Below are positions 42,389 through 51,094 of a stretch of 64,000 nt of DNA, piece by piece. The DNA is from Roseburia sp. Lineage in GTDB: Bacteria > Bacillota > Clostridia > Lachnospirales > Lachnospiraceae. The notes beneath the pieces are model-generated. The model was not told the origin of the DNA. It did no database searches and saw only the letters and a program-made list of their open reading frames with translations. A program made the translations under genes and the position numbers. The DNA is taken from assembly GCA_023664265.1 (NCBI GenBank), contig JAMPFV010000010.1:1-64000 (forward strand). Reading direction: 5' to 3'. Every line of letters starts with the position of its first letter. Positions within the stretch are counted from its first letter, which is position 1.

Positions 42389-43294
42389 TTGGCAGAAAAA
42401 TCAAAATCAGGCAAAAAGGTTCAGAAAAGCCTTGGCGATAAAATCGTGGACGTCATTATCTATGTGGTTTTGGGTCTGATAGCGCTCTCAACTGTCCTTC
42501 CCTTCCTATATGTAGTGGCGGGTTCGTTTGCCACGGATAAGGAGCTGACGGAAAAGGCCTTCTTTATCATACCGGAGGTATGGTCGCTCAACGCCTATAA
42601 ATATGCGATTAACACGGCGAATATCCTGCGCGGACTGCGCAACTCCATTATCCTGACGGTGCTGGGTACGGTGCTGTGCATGGTGTTCTCGCTGTCGTTT
42701 GCGTATCCGCTGTCCAAGAAGCATTTCAGGGGGCGCAACATTGTGCTGAACATGGTCATCGTCACGATGCTGTTCGGCGGCGGTATGGTGCCGTCCTACA
42801 TTGTGTACACGGCTTACGGGCTGTACGATTCGTATTGGGCGCTGATTCTTCCGGCTCTGATAAGCCCGTTCAATATGATCATCATCAAAAATTTCTTCCA
42901 GGATTTGCCGCAGGAGCTGGAGGACGCAGCCTATATGGACGGCTGTACGGATTTGGGAACCTTTGTCAAGATTGTGCTTCCCCTGTCCAAGCCGGTTATC
43001 GCGTCGATATCCCTGTTTTACGGCGTAGGCTTCTGGAATGACTATTTCAGCTCCATGATTTACTTGAAGACGCCGGAGAAGTATCCGATACAGATACAGC
43101 TCCGCTCCATCATCCTGCTGACCTCGAAGATTTCAGAGGTTGCGATGGACTACTACGATATGAACGGGGCGCCGCCCGACAAGGCGGTGAAGATGGCCTG
43201 CACGGTTATCGCGACCGTTCCCATCCTGTGCGTATATCCTTTCGTGCAGAAATACTTTACAAAGGGTGTTATGGTCGGCGCGGTAAAGGGCTGA
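42389..43294 (+). CDS. Carbohydrate ABC transporter permease, LplC/YtcP-like
   Basis: About 301 residues, six spans. The EAA loop is ELEDAAYMDGCTDLGTFVKI. Second half of the permease pair. The start is uncertain: TTG 42389 lies 8 bases after GGGGG, while GTG 42380 overlaps that site. Fourteen bases or fewer separate it from the preceding gene. Confidence 0.92.
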   Translation: MAEKSKSGKKVQKSLGDKIVDVIIYVVLGLIALSTVLPFLYVVAGSFATDKELTEKAFFIIPEVWSLNAYKYAINTANILRGLRNSIILTVLGTVLCMVFSLSFAYPLSKKHFRGRNIVLNMVIVTMLFGGGMVPSYIVYTAYGLYDSYWALILPALISPFNMIIIKNFFQDLPQELEDAAYMDGCTDLGTFVKIVLPLSKPVIASISLFYGVGFWNDYFSSMIYLKTPEKYPIQIQLRSIILLTSKISEVAMDYYDMNGAPPDKAVKMACTVIATVPILCVYPFVQKYFTKGVMVGAVKG

Positions 43295-43364
43295 CAACCA
43301 ATTATCACGATAGTATTTATTTGATATAAATAATGCTATAAAATTTTAAGGAGGTTCAATTAAT

Positions 43365-45026
43365 ATGAAGAAGAAAGCACTGAAAAAGTTATTTGCAGTG
43401 TCTCTTGCGGCAAGCATGGTGTGCTCATTGGCAGCGTGCGGCGGCAGCTCCGACAGCAGCAATACGGCAAATAACGACACCGGCAGCAACAGCGCTGCGG
43501 CAGATTCGAGCGCGAATGCGTCTGCGGACAATACTGCAGCTACGGACAACGCGGCGGCAGCTCCTGCGGAGACGACGCAGAGAGGGACGGAGACCGTTAC
43601 CTTTATGACGATTGACTTTAACGCAGGTACATCCAACACGGGTGACTATGCGGAGCAGATTTTGGATCAGGTCAACGAGGCGGCGAATGTGGATCTGCAG
43701 ATCGAGTGGGTACTCTCCGACGTATTGGAGGAGAAGATTACGCTTGCGATGTCAAGCCCTAAGACGATGCCCATGGTCATCACGCACAGCGGTATGCTTA
43801 CCGGCAATATCGTAAGCGCGGCAAAGCAGGGCGCGTTTGTGGACCTGAACGATTACATCTGGGATTCCGCAAAATATCCGAACCTGTCACAGATGAACAA
43901 GAATGTTGCGGATACGCTGACCGTGGACGGCAAGCTGATCGCGATCCCCCGTACCCGTGACATCGGACGTTACGGCCTGTCATACCGCAAGGATTGGGCG
44001 GAGGCAGTCGGCATCACATCCGATCCCAAGACCATTGATGATGTGTATGATATGTTCTACAAGTTCACCTATGAGGATCCGGACGGAAACGGCAAGGACG
44101 ATACATACGGTATGGAGATGACCTCCTACACAGGCCCGTTTGACATTATCCAGACATGGTTCGGCGTAGGCAACGGCTGGGCAGAGGTAGACGGCAAGCT
44201 GGTTCCGGTACATATGCAGCCGGAATATCAGGAAGCGCTCGACTGGATCAAGAAGGTCTATGACGACGGCTTAATGCCGAAGGATTGGGCGGTAAGAACG
44301 ACGGATACATGGGAGAACGGCTGCAAGACAGGCGAGTGCGGCGTATTCATTGATACCATGGACGGCGGCCGCCGTATCTGGGATTACTTTGGCAAAGAGG
44401 ACACCTACACACCGTCCGTCACCAACCCTGACGAGCCGGCATCCATGAGACTTCTGGGCGCAATCAACAACAAGACGCTTGCGACCTCGGGCTACAACGG
44501 ATACTTTACGATCAGCGCATCCACCTGCGATACGCCGGAGAAGATTGACGCGGTATTGACGCTTCTTGACAAGCTCAATGACAACGACCTCAGAATCCTT
44601 GTAGAGTACGGTATTGAGGGTGTAAACTGGGAGAAGGACGCAGACGGCAATCTGGTTGACCTCGACTTGGAGGATGCGACATTGGCGGCGAACTACATGG
44701 GCCTGAACCAGCTTCTGGCTTATCTGCCTAGGTACACGCCCGATCCGGCGCCGGCAATGAACGAGAGCCGTCAGGCGCAGGAGCAGGCCTATGTGGACAA
44801 TGAGCAGTATGCGGTGATCAACCCCGCGTCTGCATTCCTGGCAAACTCCGCAACCTATGCGGACATCGGCGCAACGCTCGACGAGGAGCTGAAGCAGGCA
44901 AGAACGCAGTACATCTGCGGTGAGATTGACCAGGCGGGCCTTCAGGCAGCTTGGGACAGCTGGTTAAGCAAGGGCGGACAGTCCATCATTGACGAAGTCA
45001 ACGAGCAGTATCTTGCGAACCAATAG
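43365..45026 (+). CDS. Extracellular solute-binding lipoprotein, LplA/YtcQ-like
   Basis: 553 residues. Lipoprotein signal with lipobox SLAACG, a Ser/Asn/Ala-rich tether to about residue 70, then a type 2 binding domain (ETVTFMTIDFNAGTSNTGDY; GKLIAIPRTRDIGRYGLSYR; YEDPDGNGKDDTYGMEM, a calcium-site-like loop). It would capture rhamnogalacturonan oligosaccharides for the two permeases. AAGGAGG precedes the ATG. Confidence 0.92.
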   Translation: MKKKALKKLFAVSLAASMVCSLAACGGSSDSSNTANNDTGSNSAAADSSANASADNTAATDNAAAAPAETTQRGTETVTFMTIDFNAGTSNTGDYAEQILDQVNEAANVDLQIEWVLSDVLEEKITLAMSSPKTMPMVITHSGMLTGNIVSAAKQGAFVDLNDYIWDSAKYPNLSQMNKNVADTLTVDGKLIAIPRTRDIGRYGLSYRKDWAEAVGITSDPKTIDDVYDMFYKFTYEDPDGNGKDDTYGMEMTSYTGPFDIIQTWFGVGNGWAEVDGKLVPVHMQPEYQEALDWIKKVYDDGLMPKDWAVRTTDTWENGCKTGECGVFIDTMDGGRRIWDYFGKEDTYTPSVTNPDEPASMRLLGAINNKTLATSGYNGYFTISASTCDTPEKIDAVLTLLDKLNDNDLRILVEYGIEGVNWEKDADGNLVDLDLEDATLAANYMGLNQLLAYLPRYTPDPAPAMNESRQAQEQAYVDNEQYAVINPASAFLANSATYADIGATLDEELKQARTQYICGEIDQAGLQAAWDSWLSKGGQSIIDEVNEQYLANQ

Positions 45027-45055
45027 GCAATAGCGCGCAGAGCGCAGGAACAGAC

Positions 45056-45086
45056 GGCACTGGTACCGCTATGCGGTATCAGTGCC
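45056..45086 (+). other. Hairpin between the binding protein and lyase genes
   Basis: GGCACTGGTACCGC (45056-45069) pairs with GCGGTATCAGTGCC (45073-45086), one wobble pair. Such hairpins after a binding-protein gene often stabilise its message and lower downstream expression. Confidence 0.5.
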
Positions 45087-45212
45087 ATTCTTAATGGTTT
45101 TAGGGAGCATGAGGCGGCAGGGGAGCTTGTAAAGGATGGGAAAAAGGAGCTGTCCCGCAAGGCGTGACAGTTCAAAGCTATTGGAGCCGCCGAGGGCGGC
45201 ATGGAGGATGAC

Positions 45213-47645
45213 ATGAGAATAAGAGAAATAACCGACACAAGTGTCACAATTGAGTGGGAACCGATAGCGGGGGCGGAGCGTTACCGCGTGTATTGGGCGG
45301 ACGCGGACACGCCGGACATGGCGTATAAGCGGATGGCGGAGGTCACGGACTGCGCTTACACGCTGAACAAGGCGACGCATGTCCCGCATTACCTGAAACT
45401 GTCCTGGATGAAGTCGGGGGCGGAGCACCGACTCGACGAGGTGTTGGAGACGCCGGTGAAGAAGGTCTTTCACCCGCAGCTTGAGAAGCTGAATCGGGGA
45501 TTGGTTGCCGTGCCGACACGGACGGGTGTTTTTCTGAGCTGGAGAATGCTCGTGGACGAGGTGAAGGGATATTGTGAGACGGGGCTTACCGGCATGGATT
45601 ACGCGGTGTATAAGAACGGGGAGCGGCTTGCGCTTGTCACGGACAGCACGAACTACCTTGACAGGGACGGGACAGCGGCGGACCGCTATCAAATCGTTCC
45701 GGTGGCAGGACAGAAGGAGCTGACGGAGGCGGCCTCGGAGCCGGTGACGGCGTGGGCGCACGAATATCTTGACGTTCCGATCCGCAAGCCTGCGGGCGGG
45801 GTGACACCCGCGGGGGAGGAATATAGCTACAGCGCAAACGATATGAGCGTGGCGGACGTGGACGGGGACGGAGAGTATGAGTTTCTCGTGAAATGGGATC
45901 CCTCGAATGCCCACGACGTCTCCATAAAGGGATATACCGGAAACTGCTATATTGACTGCTATCGTCTGGACGGGACGCTGCTGTGGCGGCTGGATATGGG
46001 TGTCAACATTCGGGCAGGGGCACATTATACGCAGTTTATGGCGTATGACTTTAACGGCGACGGCAAGGCGGAGCTGGCGGTAAAGACCGCGCCCGGGACA
46101 AGAATGATACAGTATCATTCGGACGGAACGGTCTGCGCGGAGCGCTATATCACAATGCCTGAGGAGGACTTGGCGGCGGGCCGGTCGCACGCGGACAATT
46201 ATGTCTGCTCGGCGGCGGATTATCGCGAGCATATGATAGAATTGTTCCTGAGCTGGCAGATGCATGAGGAGGTGCGGAACGGACATTGGCCGCAGACATT
46301 GGAGGAGTGTTTTGGCATTGACAGGCGCTACAGTTATCCGCTTGCGCGTGAGGATGCGGAGGCGCTTGTGGATTATTTCATCAATGAATTTGCGCCGAAG
46401 CGCAGTCCCAAGAACCGCCTTGACCAATTCGAGGGCTTTATCTATCAGGGACCGGAATACCTGACGATGTTTGCAGGGGACGGCGCGGAGCTTGAGACGA
46501 TCCGATTCAAGATGGGCAGGGTGGACGACGGCCTGCTGTGGGGCGATTACGCGCTGCCGCGGATTGAGCCCTGCAACCGTGTGGACAGATTTCTCTCGGG
46601 CGTCGCCTACCTTGACGGGGAGCGGCCGTATCTCATCGTTTGCAGGGGGTATTACACGCGGACGACGATTGTCGCCTATGACTTTTTTGAGAATGCATTT
46701 CGGGAGAAATTCTCGGTGGACAGCGGTTTTGTGCCGATGAAAAACCCGTTTAATGACCATGAGATACATGATATTACAGGCACAGACCCGATATACGGGA
46801 GGATAGCGGGACAGGGGAATCACAGCCTTGCGACGGCGGATGTGGACGGGGACGGCTTTATGGAGATTATCTATGGCGGCTGCGTGATCGACCACGACGG
46901 AAGCGTGCTCTACAGCAGCTATGATTACCGTCCGGACGGCGTGTATGCGAAGCTCGGGCATGGGGATGCGATGCATGTGGCAAAGATTGACCCTGACAGG
47001 CCGGGCTTGCAGATATTTAACGTGTTTGAGGGCGGCGCGGCGGTTCCCTACGGTTTTGCGCTGCGGGACGCGGAGACCGGAGAAGCGATTTTCGGAGAAT
47101 ACGCGACCGAGGACTTGGGGCGCTGTATGATCGGGAAGATTGACGCCGATACAAGGGGGCTTCAGGTATGGGTGAAGGAGACCTTTGACTGCAAGGGAAA
47201 TAAGCTGGATGTTCCTCTGCTCGGGACCAATCAGAGCATTCGCTATGCCGCGGACCTCACGACGCAGATTACGGACGGCGCAGACTATGTTCACGGGAAG
47301 CATACCGGCGTTGTCAACGACAACCTCCACGGGGTGATGCTGGAGCCAAAGGACACGCTCACCAACAACGGGACAAAGGGGAATCCCTGTCTGGTCGCGG
47401 ATATATTCGGCGATTTCCGGGAGGAGCTGCTGCTGCGGACAGCCGACAGCAGCGCGATCCGCATTTACACAAACACGGATATCACCGCGCATAAGCTGTT
47501 CACCCTGATGCACGATGCGCAGTACCGCTGCGGTGTGGCGTGGCAGAATAACTGCTACAACCAGCCGGGGTACACGAGCTTTTATTATGCGAGCGATATG
47601 GACTTTAAGGAGGTATTCCAAAAAGGGGGATTTATAAACTGCTAA
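45213..47645 (+). CDS. Rhamnogalacturonan lyase, PL11 family, cytoplasmic
   Basis: 810 residues. N-terminal fibronectin-III-like domain (TDTSVTIEWEPIAGAERYRVYW), then the eight-bladed propeller of PL11 with repeated Asp-rich calcium loops (ADVDGDGEYEFLVKWDPSN, YDFNGDGKAELAVKTAPG, ADVDGDGFMEIIYGG). No signal peptide, so it should act inside the cell on imported oligosaccharides, as proposed for Bacillus YesX. ATG 45213 is preferred over 45201, whose GGAGG lies within the frame. Confidence 0.9.
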   Translation: MRIREITDTSVTIEWEPIAGAERYRVYWADADTPDMAYKRMAEVTDCAYTLNKATHVPHYLKLSWMKSGAEHRLDEVLETPVKKVFHPQLEKLNRGLVAVPTRTGVFLSWRMLVDEVKGYCETGLTGMDYAVYKNGERLALVTDSTNYLDRDGTAADRYQIVPVAGQKELTEAASEPVTAWAHEYLDVPIRKPAGGVTPAGEEYSYSANDMSVADVDGDGEYEFLVKWDPSNAHDVSIKGYTGNCYIDCYRLDGTLLWRLDMGVNIRAGAHYTQFMAYDFNGDGKAELAVKTAPGTRMIQYHSDGTVCAERYITMPEEDLAAGRSHADNYVCSAADYREHMIELFLSWQMHEEVRNGHWPQTLEECFGIDRRYSYPLAREDAEALVDYFINEFAPKRSPKNRLDQFEGFIYQGPEYLTMFAGDGAELETIRFKMGRVDDGLLWGDYALPRIEPCNRVDRFLSGVAYLDGERPYLIVCRGYYTRTTIVAYDFFENAFREKFSVDSGFVPMKNPFNDHEIHDITGTDPIYGRIAGQGNHSLATADVDGDGFMEIIYGGCVIDHDGSVLYSSYDYRPDGVYAKLGHGDAMHVAKIDPDRPGLQIFNVFEGGAAVPYGFALRDAETGEAIFGEYATEDLGRCMIGKIDADTRGLQVWVKETFDCKGNKLDVPLLGTNQSIRYAADLTTQITDGADYVHGKHTGVVNDNLHGVMLEPKDTLTNNGTKGNPCLVADIFGDFREELLLRTADSSAIRIYTNTDITAHKLFTLMHDAQYRCGVAWQNNCYNQPGYTSFYYASDMDFKEVFQKGGFINC

Positions 47646-47667
47646 TGTAATCAGGTGCGTTTTTGGG

Positions 47668-47727
47668 TAGACAAACGCGAGAATAACTGCTATCATAGAA
47701 ATGTATGTTTACATTAATTTACATTAA
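47668..47727 (+). promoter_or_regulatory. Promoter and tandem repeats before the first hybrid kinase
   Basis: TAGACA (47668-47673), 17-base spacer, TATCAT (47691-47696). Just downstream TTTACATTAA is repeated head to tail (about 47708-47727), a 10-bp period suitable for a DNA-binding dimer. Confidence 0.55.
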
Positions 47728-47765
47728 AGAGAAACGGAACAATTAATGTGTGGTGATAGTGGCTT

Positions 47766-50669
47766 ATGAATTATGCGTTTTTTGTCGTTGAGATTTTGGG
47801 TATTATTGTTATTGTCAGTGCATTGCTGCTTCTGCTCAAGGGGGACAGCTCCAGAGAGCAGAAGCTGATGCAGTATTTCCTGATAGGCTCTCTGATACAG
47901 AACGTGGGGTATCTGCTGGAGGCGACCGCGCCGACGCAGGAGGCTGCCATAGTGGCCGTGAAGATGCAGTATTTAGGCTCTTTGTTGGTTCCCATCTGTT
48001 ATTGCCATTTTATGTTCAGCTATTGTTATGAGAAAGCGCCGGTAAAGATTTTACGGGTGCTGAAGGCCGTTGACATCTTTATCCTGTGTCTTGTTTTCAC
48101 CTGTGATTCGCATACGCTCTATTACAGCAGCATAGCATGGAAGCATACGCCGGACGGACACGGCTATCTGCATTTGGATTACGGGTGGGGCTATTGGATT
48201 TTTATGCTGTGCGGCACCATTATGCCGTATGCGCTGTCCCTGTTTGCGCTGATTCGCGTCTGTATCCGGCGTCCGGAGTATGCCGCGGACCGGAAATGCA
48301 AGCTGATGCTGCTGTTGTCCTCCCTGCCGGTGGTGACACTGGCCTCCTATGCGTTGAAGCTGAATTATGTGTATGACTTCACGCCGTTAGTGCTGGGACT
48401 GGTGCTCTCGAGTGTGGTGATATTGATATGGAGCAGGAATGTCTACGATTTCAGCAGCATTGCCTCGGGCATCCTGTTGGACAGCATGAGCGACGGCGTG
48501 ATTGCGCTGGACGAGCGGCAGCGCATCGCAAGCTATAATCCGGCGGCGGCTCGTACTTTTAAGGGGCTGGGAGGCCGCATGAAGGGGAAGCATATCGCGT
48601 TGCTGGAGAACTTTCCGTTGGAGCTGCTGCACGAGGAGGGAAACCGGGAATTCAGCCTGAATAACCGGTTTTATCAGGGGCGCGTGGAGCGGATCTTGGA
48701 CAAAAACAAGAAGAATAAGGGTTATGTTGTTCTGATTCTGGATGTCACGAAGACGCGCACTTACATAGAGGAAATCAAGCGGGTGCGGGAGCAGGCGGAG
48801 GAGGCCAATATCGCCAAGAGCGCGTTTCTTGCGAATATGTCCCATGAGATTCGGACGCCCATGAATGCGATTGTGGGTCTGAGTGACATTATCATGGAGG
48901 AGAGCAGAGGGCGTAAAGTGTATGAGTACGCCTGCGACATCAAGTCGGCCTCCGGAAATCTTCTGGCGCTGATTAACGATATTCTCGATTTGTCCAAGGT
49001 AGAGGCGGGCAAGATGGAGCTGATGCCGACGGAGTACCATGTGAAAACCCTTGTCAACGAGGTGTTGAACATGATGGACATCGTCGCGTCGCAGCGCGGA
49101 CTGATGCTGAAAAGCGAGTATGACATGTCGCTTCCGTGCCGTTATCTGGGGGATGAGGGCAGGATCAAGCAGATTTTGATTAATCTTTTGAATAACGCGG
49201 TGAAGTTTACCCGGGAGGGATATGTGAAGATTACCGTCGCAGGACGGGCGGGAAGCGCGGAGGATACGGAGCTTCTGAGTTTCCGGATTGAGGATACCGG
49301 CTGTGGTATCCGCGAGGAGGATCTTGGAAAGATTTTCGAGAATTTCAAGCAGGTCGATTCCAAGAGGAACCGCACCGTGGAGGGAACCGGTCTCGGACTT
49401 TCCATCACAAAGCATTTGGTGGAGCTGATGGCGGGGACAATCGCGGTGGAGAGCGTATACGGCGAGGGTACTGTCTTTACCGTGGAAATCCCGCAGACAA
49501 TCATGGATACGAGACCGTTGACCGAGGTGCCGGAGGCGGAGACCAGGAAGGACGAGAAACTGGAGCCGTTCTATGTGGAGGACTTCAAGGCGCTGGTTGT
49601 GGATGACAATCTGGTTAACCGGAAGGTCGCGCGCATCCTGCTGCAGTCCTACGGCTTGGAGATAACGGAGGCCGACAGCGGGCCGGCGGCAATAGAGCTT
49701 GTCAGGCAGACGCGCTATGACATTATTTTCATGGATCATATGATGCCGGAGATGGACGGTATCGAGGCGGTGCAGATTATCCGAAGGGAGTGCGGGGAGA
49801 ATGGCAGTCTCCCGGTGGTCATCGCGCTGACGGCGAATGCCATGGAGGGCGTGCGCGAGACCTTTCTGGCGAACGGCTTTCAGGACTTTATCACAAAGCC
49901 TTTGGACAGGAGACCGCTGCATGAGGTGCTGCTCAAGTGGATTCCGCAGGAGCGGCGAATCGCGAGTAAAGAATGGCTCGGTCTTCGACAGGCGGACAGC
50001 AAGCGAAATCTGGAATTTCAGACCATTTATATCGAAGGAATCGATACGGATGAGGTGCTTCAGCGGTATTCCGGAGGCGTTGAGGAATTTCGGGAGCTGC
50101 TCAGGCTGTATTGTCTGGACGGGAAGCGGAAGCTGACGCTTTTGCGCGAGCTTTGGGAGAAGCGGGATTATAAGAACTACGGCATCGAGGTGCACGGCCT
50201 GAAGAGCGCTTCCGCGAATGTGGGCGCCATGAAGGTCTCAATCAGCGCCAGAGAGCAGGAGTATGCGATAAACAGAGGCGATGAGACCTTCGTTGACAGT
50301 CATGTCGCCGAGCTGTTGGAGGATTACGAGACGCAGCTGCAGCACATCGAGGATTTCCTTGCGGGAGGCAGTGGAAGCCGCTCGAGCGAAAATCGCTCAA
50401 GCGGCGGGGAGCAGGACGATGGCAGTGAGAAGGAGCGCGCGCCGGAGAAGGCGGAGCTGTTGCGGGAAATCGGGGAAGCGTTGGAGCAGTTGGAGAACTT
50501 CCGCGCAAAGGAATGCGCACATATGATAGAGGATATTCTGCGGTACCGGTTGGAGCCTGACACAGAGGCGAGGCTGAGAGAAATACAGGAGCAGCTCAGT
50601 CTGTATGAGGACGAAGCCGCGGAGGGCCTTTTGCGGGAGCTGATGGAACAGATGGAGAAAGGGGATTAA
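47766..50669 (+). CDS. Hybrid histidine kinase with 7TM sensor, receiver and Hpt
   Basis: 967 residues. Seven hydrophobic spans (about 1-225, HisKA_7TM type), a PAS-like region (about 240-330), HisKA with MSHEIRTPMNAIVGLSDIIM, ATPase domain (DTGCGIREEDLGKIFENF; GTGLGLSITKHLVE), a receiver (ALVVDDNLVNRKV; phosphoacceptor in FMDHMMPEMDG) and a C-terminal Hpt with EVHGLKSASANVG. A Ser/Glu-rich linker and a helical tail close the protein. All phosphorelay residues are present. No DNA-binding domain. Confidence 0.92.
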   Translation: MNYAFFVVEILGIIVIVSALLLLLKGDSSREQKLMQYFLIGSLIQNVGYLLEATAPTQEAAIVAVKMQYLGSLLVPICYCHFMFSYCYEKAPVKILRVLKAVDIFILCLVFTCDSHTLYYSSIAWKHTPDGHGYLHLDYGWGYWIFMLCGTIMPYALSLFALIRVCIRRPEYAADRKCKLMLLLSSLPVVTLASYALKLNYVYDFTPLVLGLVLSSVVILIWSRNVYDFSSIASGILLDSMSDGVIALDERQRIASYNPAAARTFKGLGGRMKGKHIALLENFPLELLHEEGNREFSLNNRFYQGRVERILDKNKKNKGYVVLILDVTKTRTYIEEIKRVREQAEEANIAKSAFLANMSHEIRTPMNAIVGLSDIIMEESRGRKVYEYACDIKSASGNLLALINDILDLSKVEAGKMELMPTEYHVKTLVNEVLNMMDIVASQRGLMLKSEYDMSLPCRYLGDEGRIKQILINLLNNAVKFTREGYVKITVAGRAGSAEDTELLSFRIEDTGCGIREEDLGKIFENFKQVDSKRNRTVEGTGLGLSITKHLVELMAGTIAVESVYGEGTVFTVEIPQTIMDTRPLTEVPEAETRKDEKLEPFYVEDFKALVVDDNLVNRKVARILLQSYGLEITEADSGPAAIELVRQTRYDIIFMDHMMPEMDGIEAVQIIRRECGENGSLPVVIALTANAMEGVRETFLANGFQDFITKPLDRRPLHEVLLKWIPQERRIASKEWLGLRQADSKRNLEFQTIYIEGIDTDEVLQRYSGGVEEFRELLRLYCLDGKRKLTLLRELWEKRDYKNYGIEVHGLKSASANVGAMKVSISAREQEYAINRGDETFVDSHVAELLEDYETQLQHIEDFLAGGSGSRSSENRSSGGEQDDGSEKERAPEKAELLREIGEALEQLENFRAKECAHMIEDILRYRLEPDTEARLREIQEQLSLYEDEAAEGLLRELMEQMEKGD

Positions 50670-50675
50670 GGTGAG

Positions 50676-51068
50676 ATGTGGAAGCAGATGCAAATGCTGA
50701 GCAAATTGAAAATACTGGCGGTGGATGACAACGCGATCAGTCTGGCGACGATTGAGCAGGCCCTGAAGAGGGATTACGAGGTGGTTCCGATTAATTCCGG
50801 AACGCGCGCCATACAGTACCTGAAGCGGGAAAGGCCGGATCTGATTCTTCTCGATATCCAGATGTCGGCGAAGGACGGAATCGAGACGCTGCGGGAGATT
50901 CGCGAGATGAAGGGCTGTAAGGACATCCCGGTAATTATGCTGACCTCGAAGCAGGAGAAATCGGCGGTGATTGAGAGCTCAAAGCTGGGTATTTATGACT
51001 ATGTGCTCAAGCCCTTTGACGCGGATAATCTGCATGCACGGATTGACCGTGTTTTACATAACATGTAA
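50676..51068 (+). CDS. Single-domain response regulator
   Basis: 130 residues, a lone receiver: acidic pair in LAVDDNAIS, phosphoacceptor in LILLDIQMSAKDG, Thr in IMLTSKQEK, Lys in YVLKPFDAD. It sits 6 bases after the first hybrid kinase and just before the second, so it probably shuttles phosphoryl groups between them or acts by protein contact. Confidence 0.92.
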   Translation: MWKQMQMLSKLKILAVDDNAISLATIEQALKRDYEVVPINSGTRAIQYLKRERPDLILLDIQMSAKDGIETLREIREMKGCKDIPVIMLTSKQEKSAVIESSKLGIYDYVLKPFDADNLHARIDRVLHNM

Positions 51069-51094
51069 GAATACGACACAGGGAGGAAAGAAGC

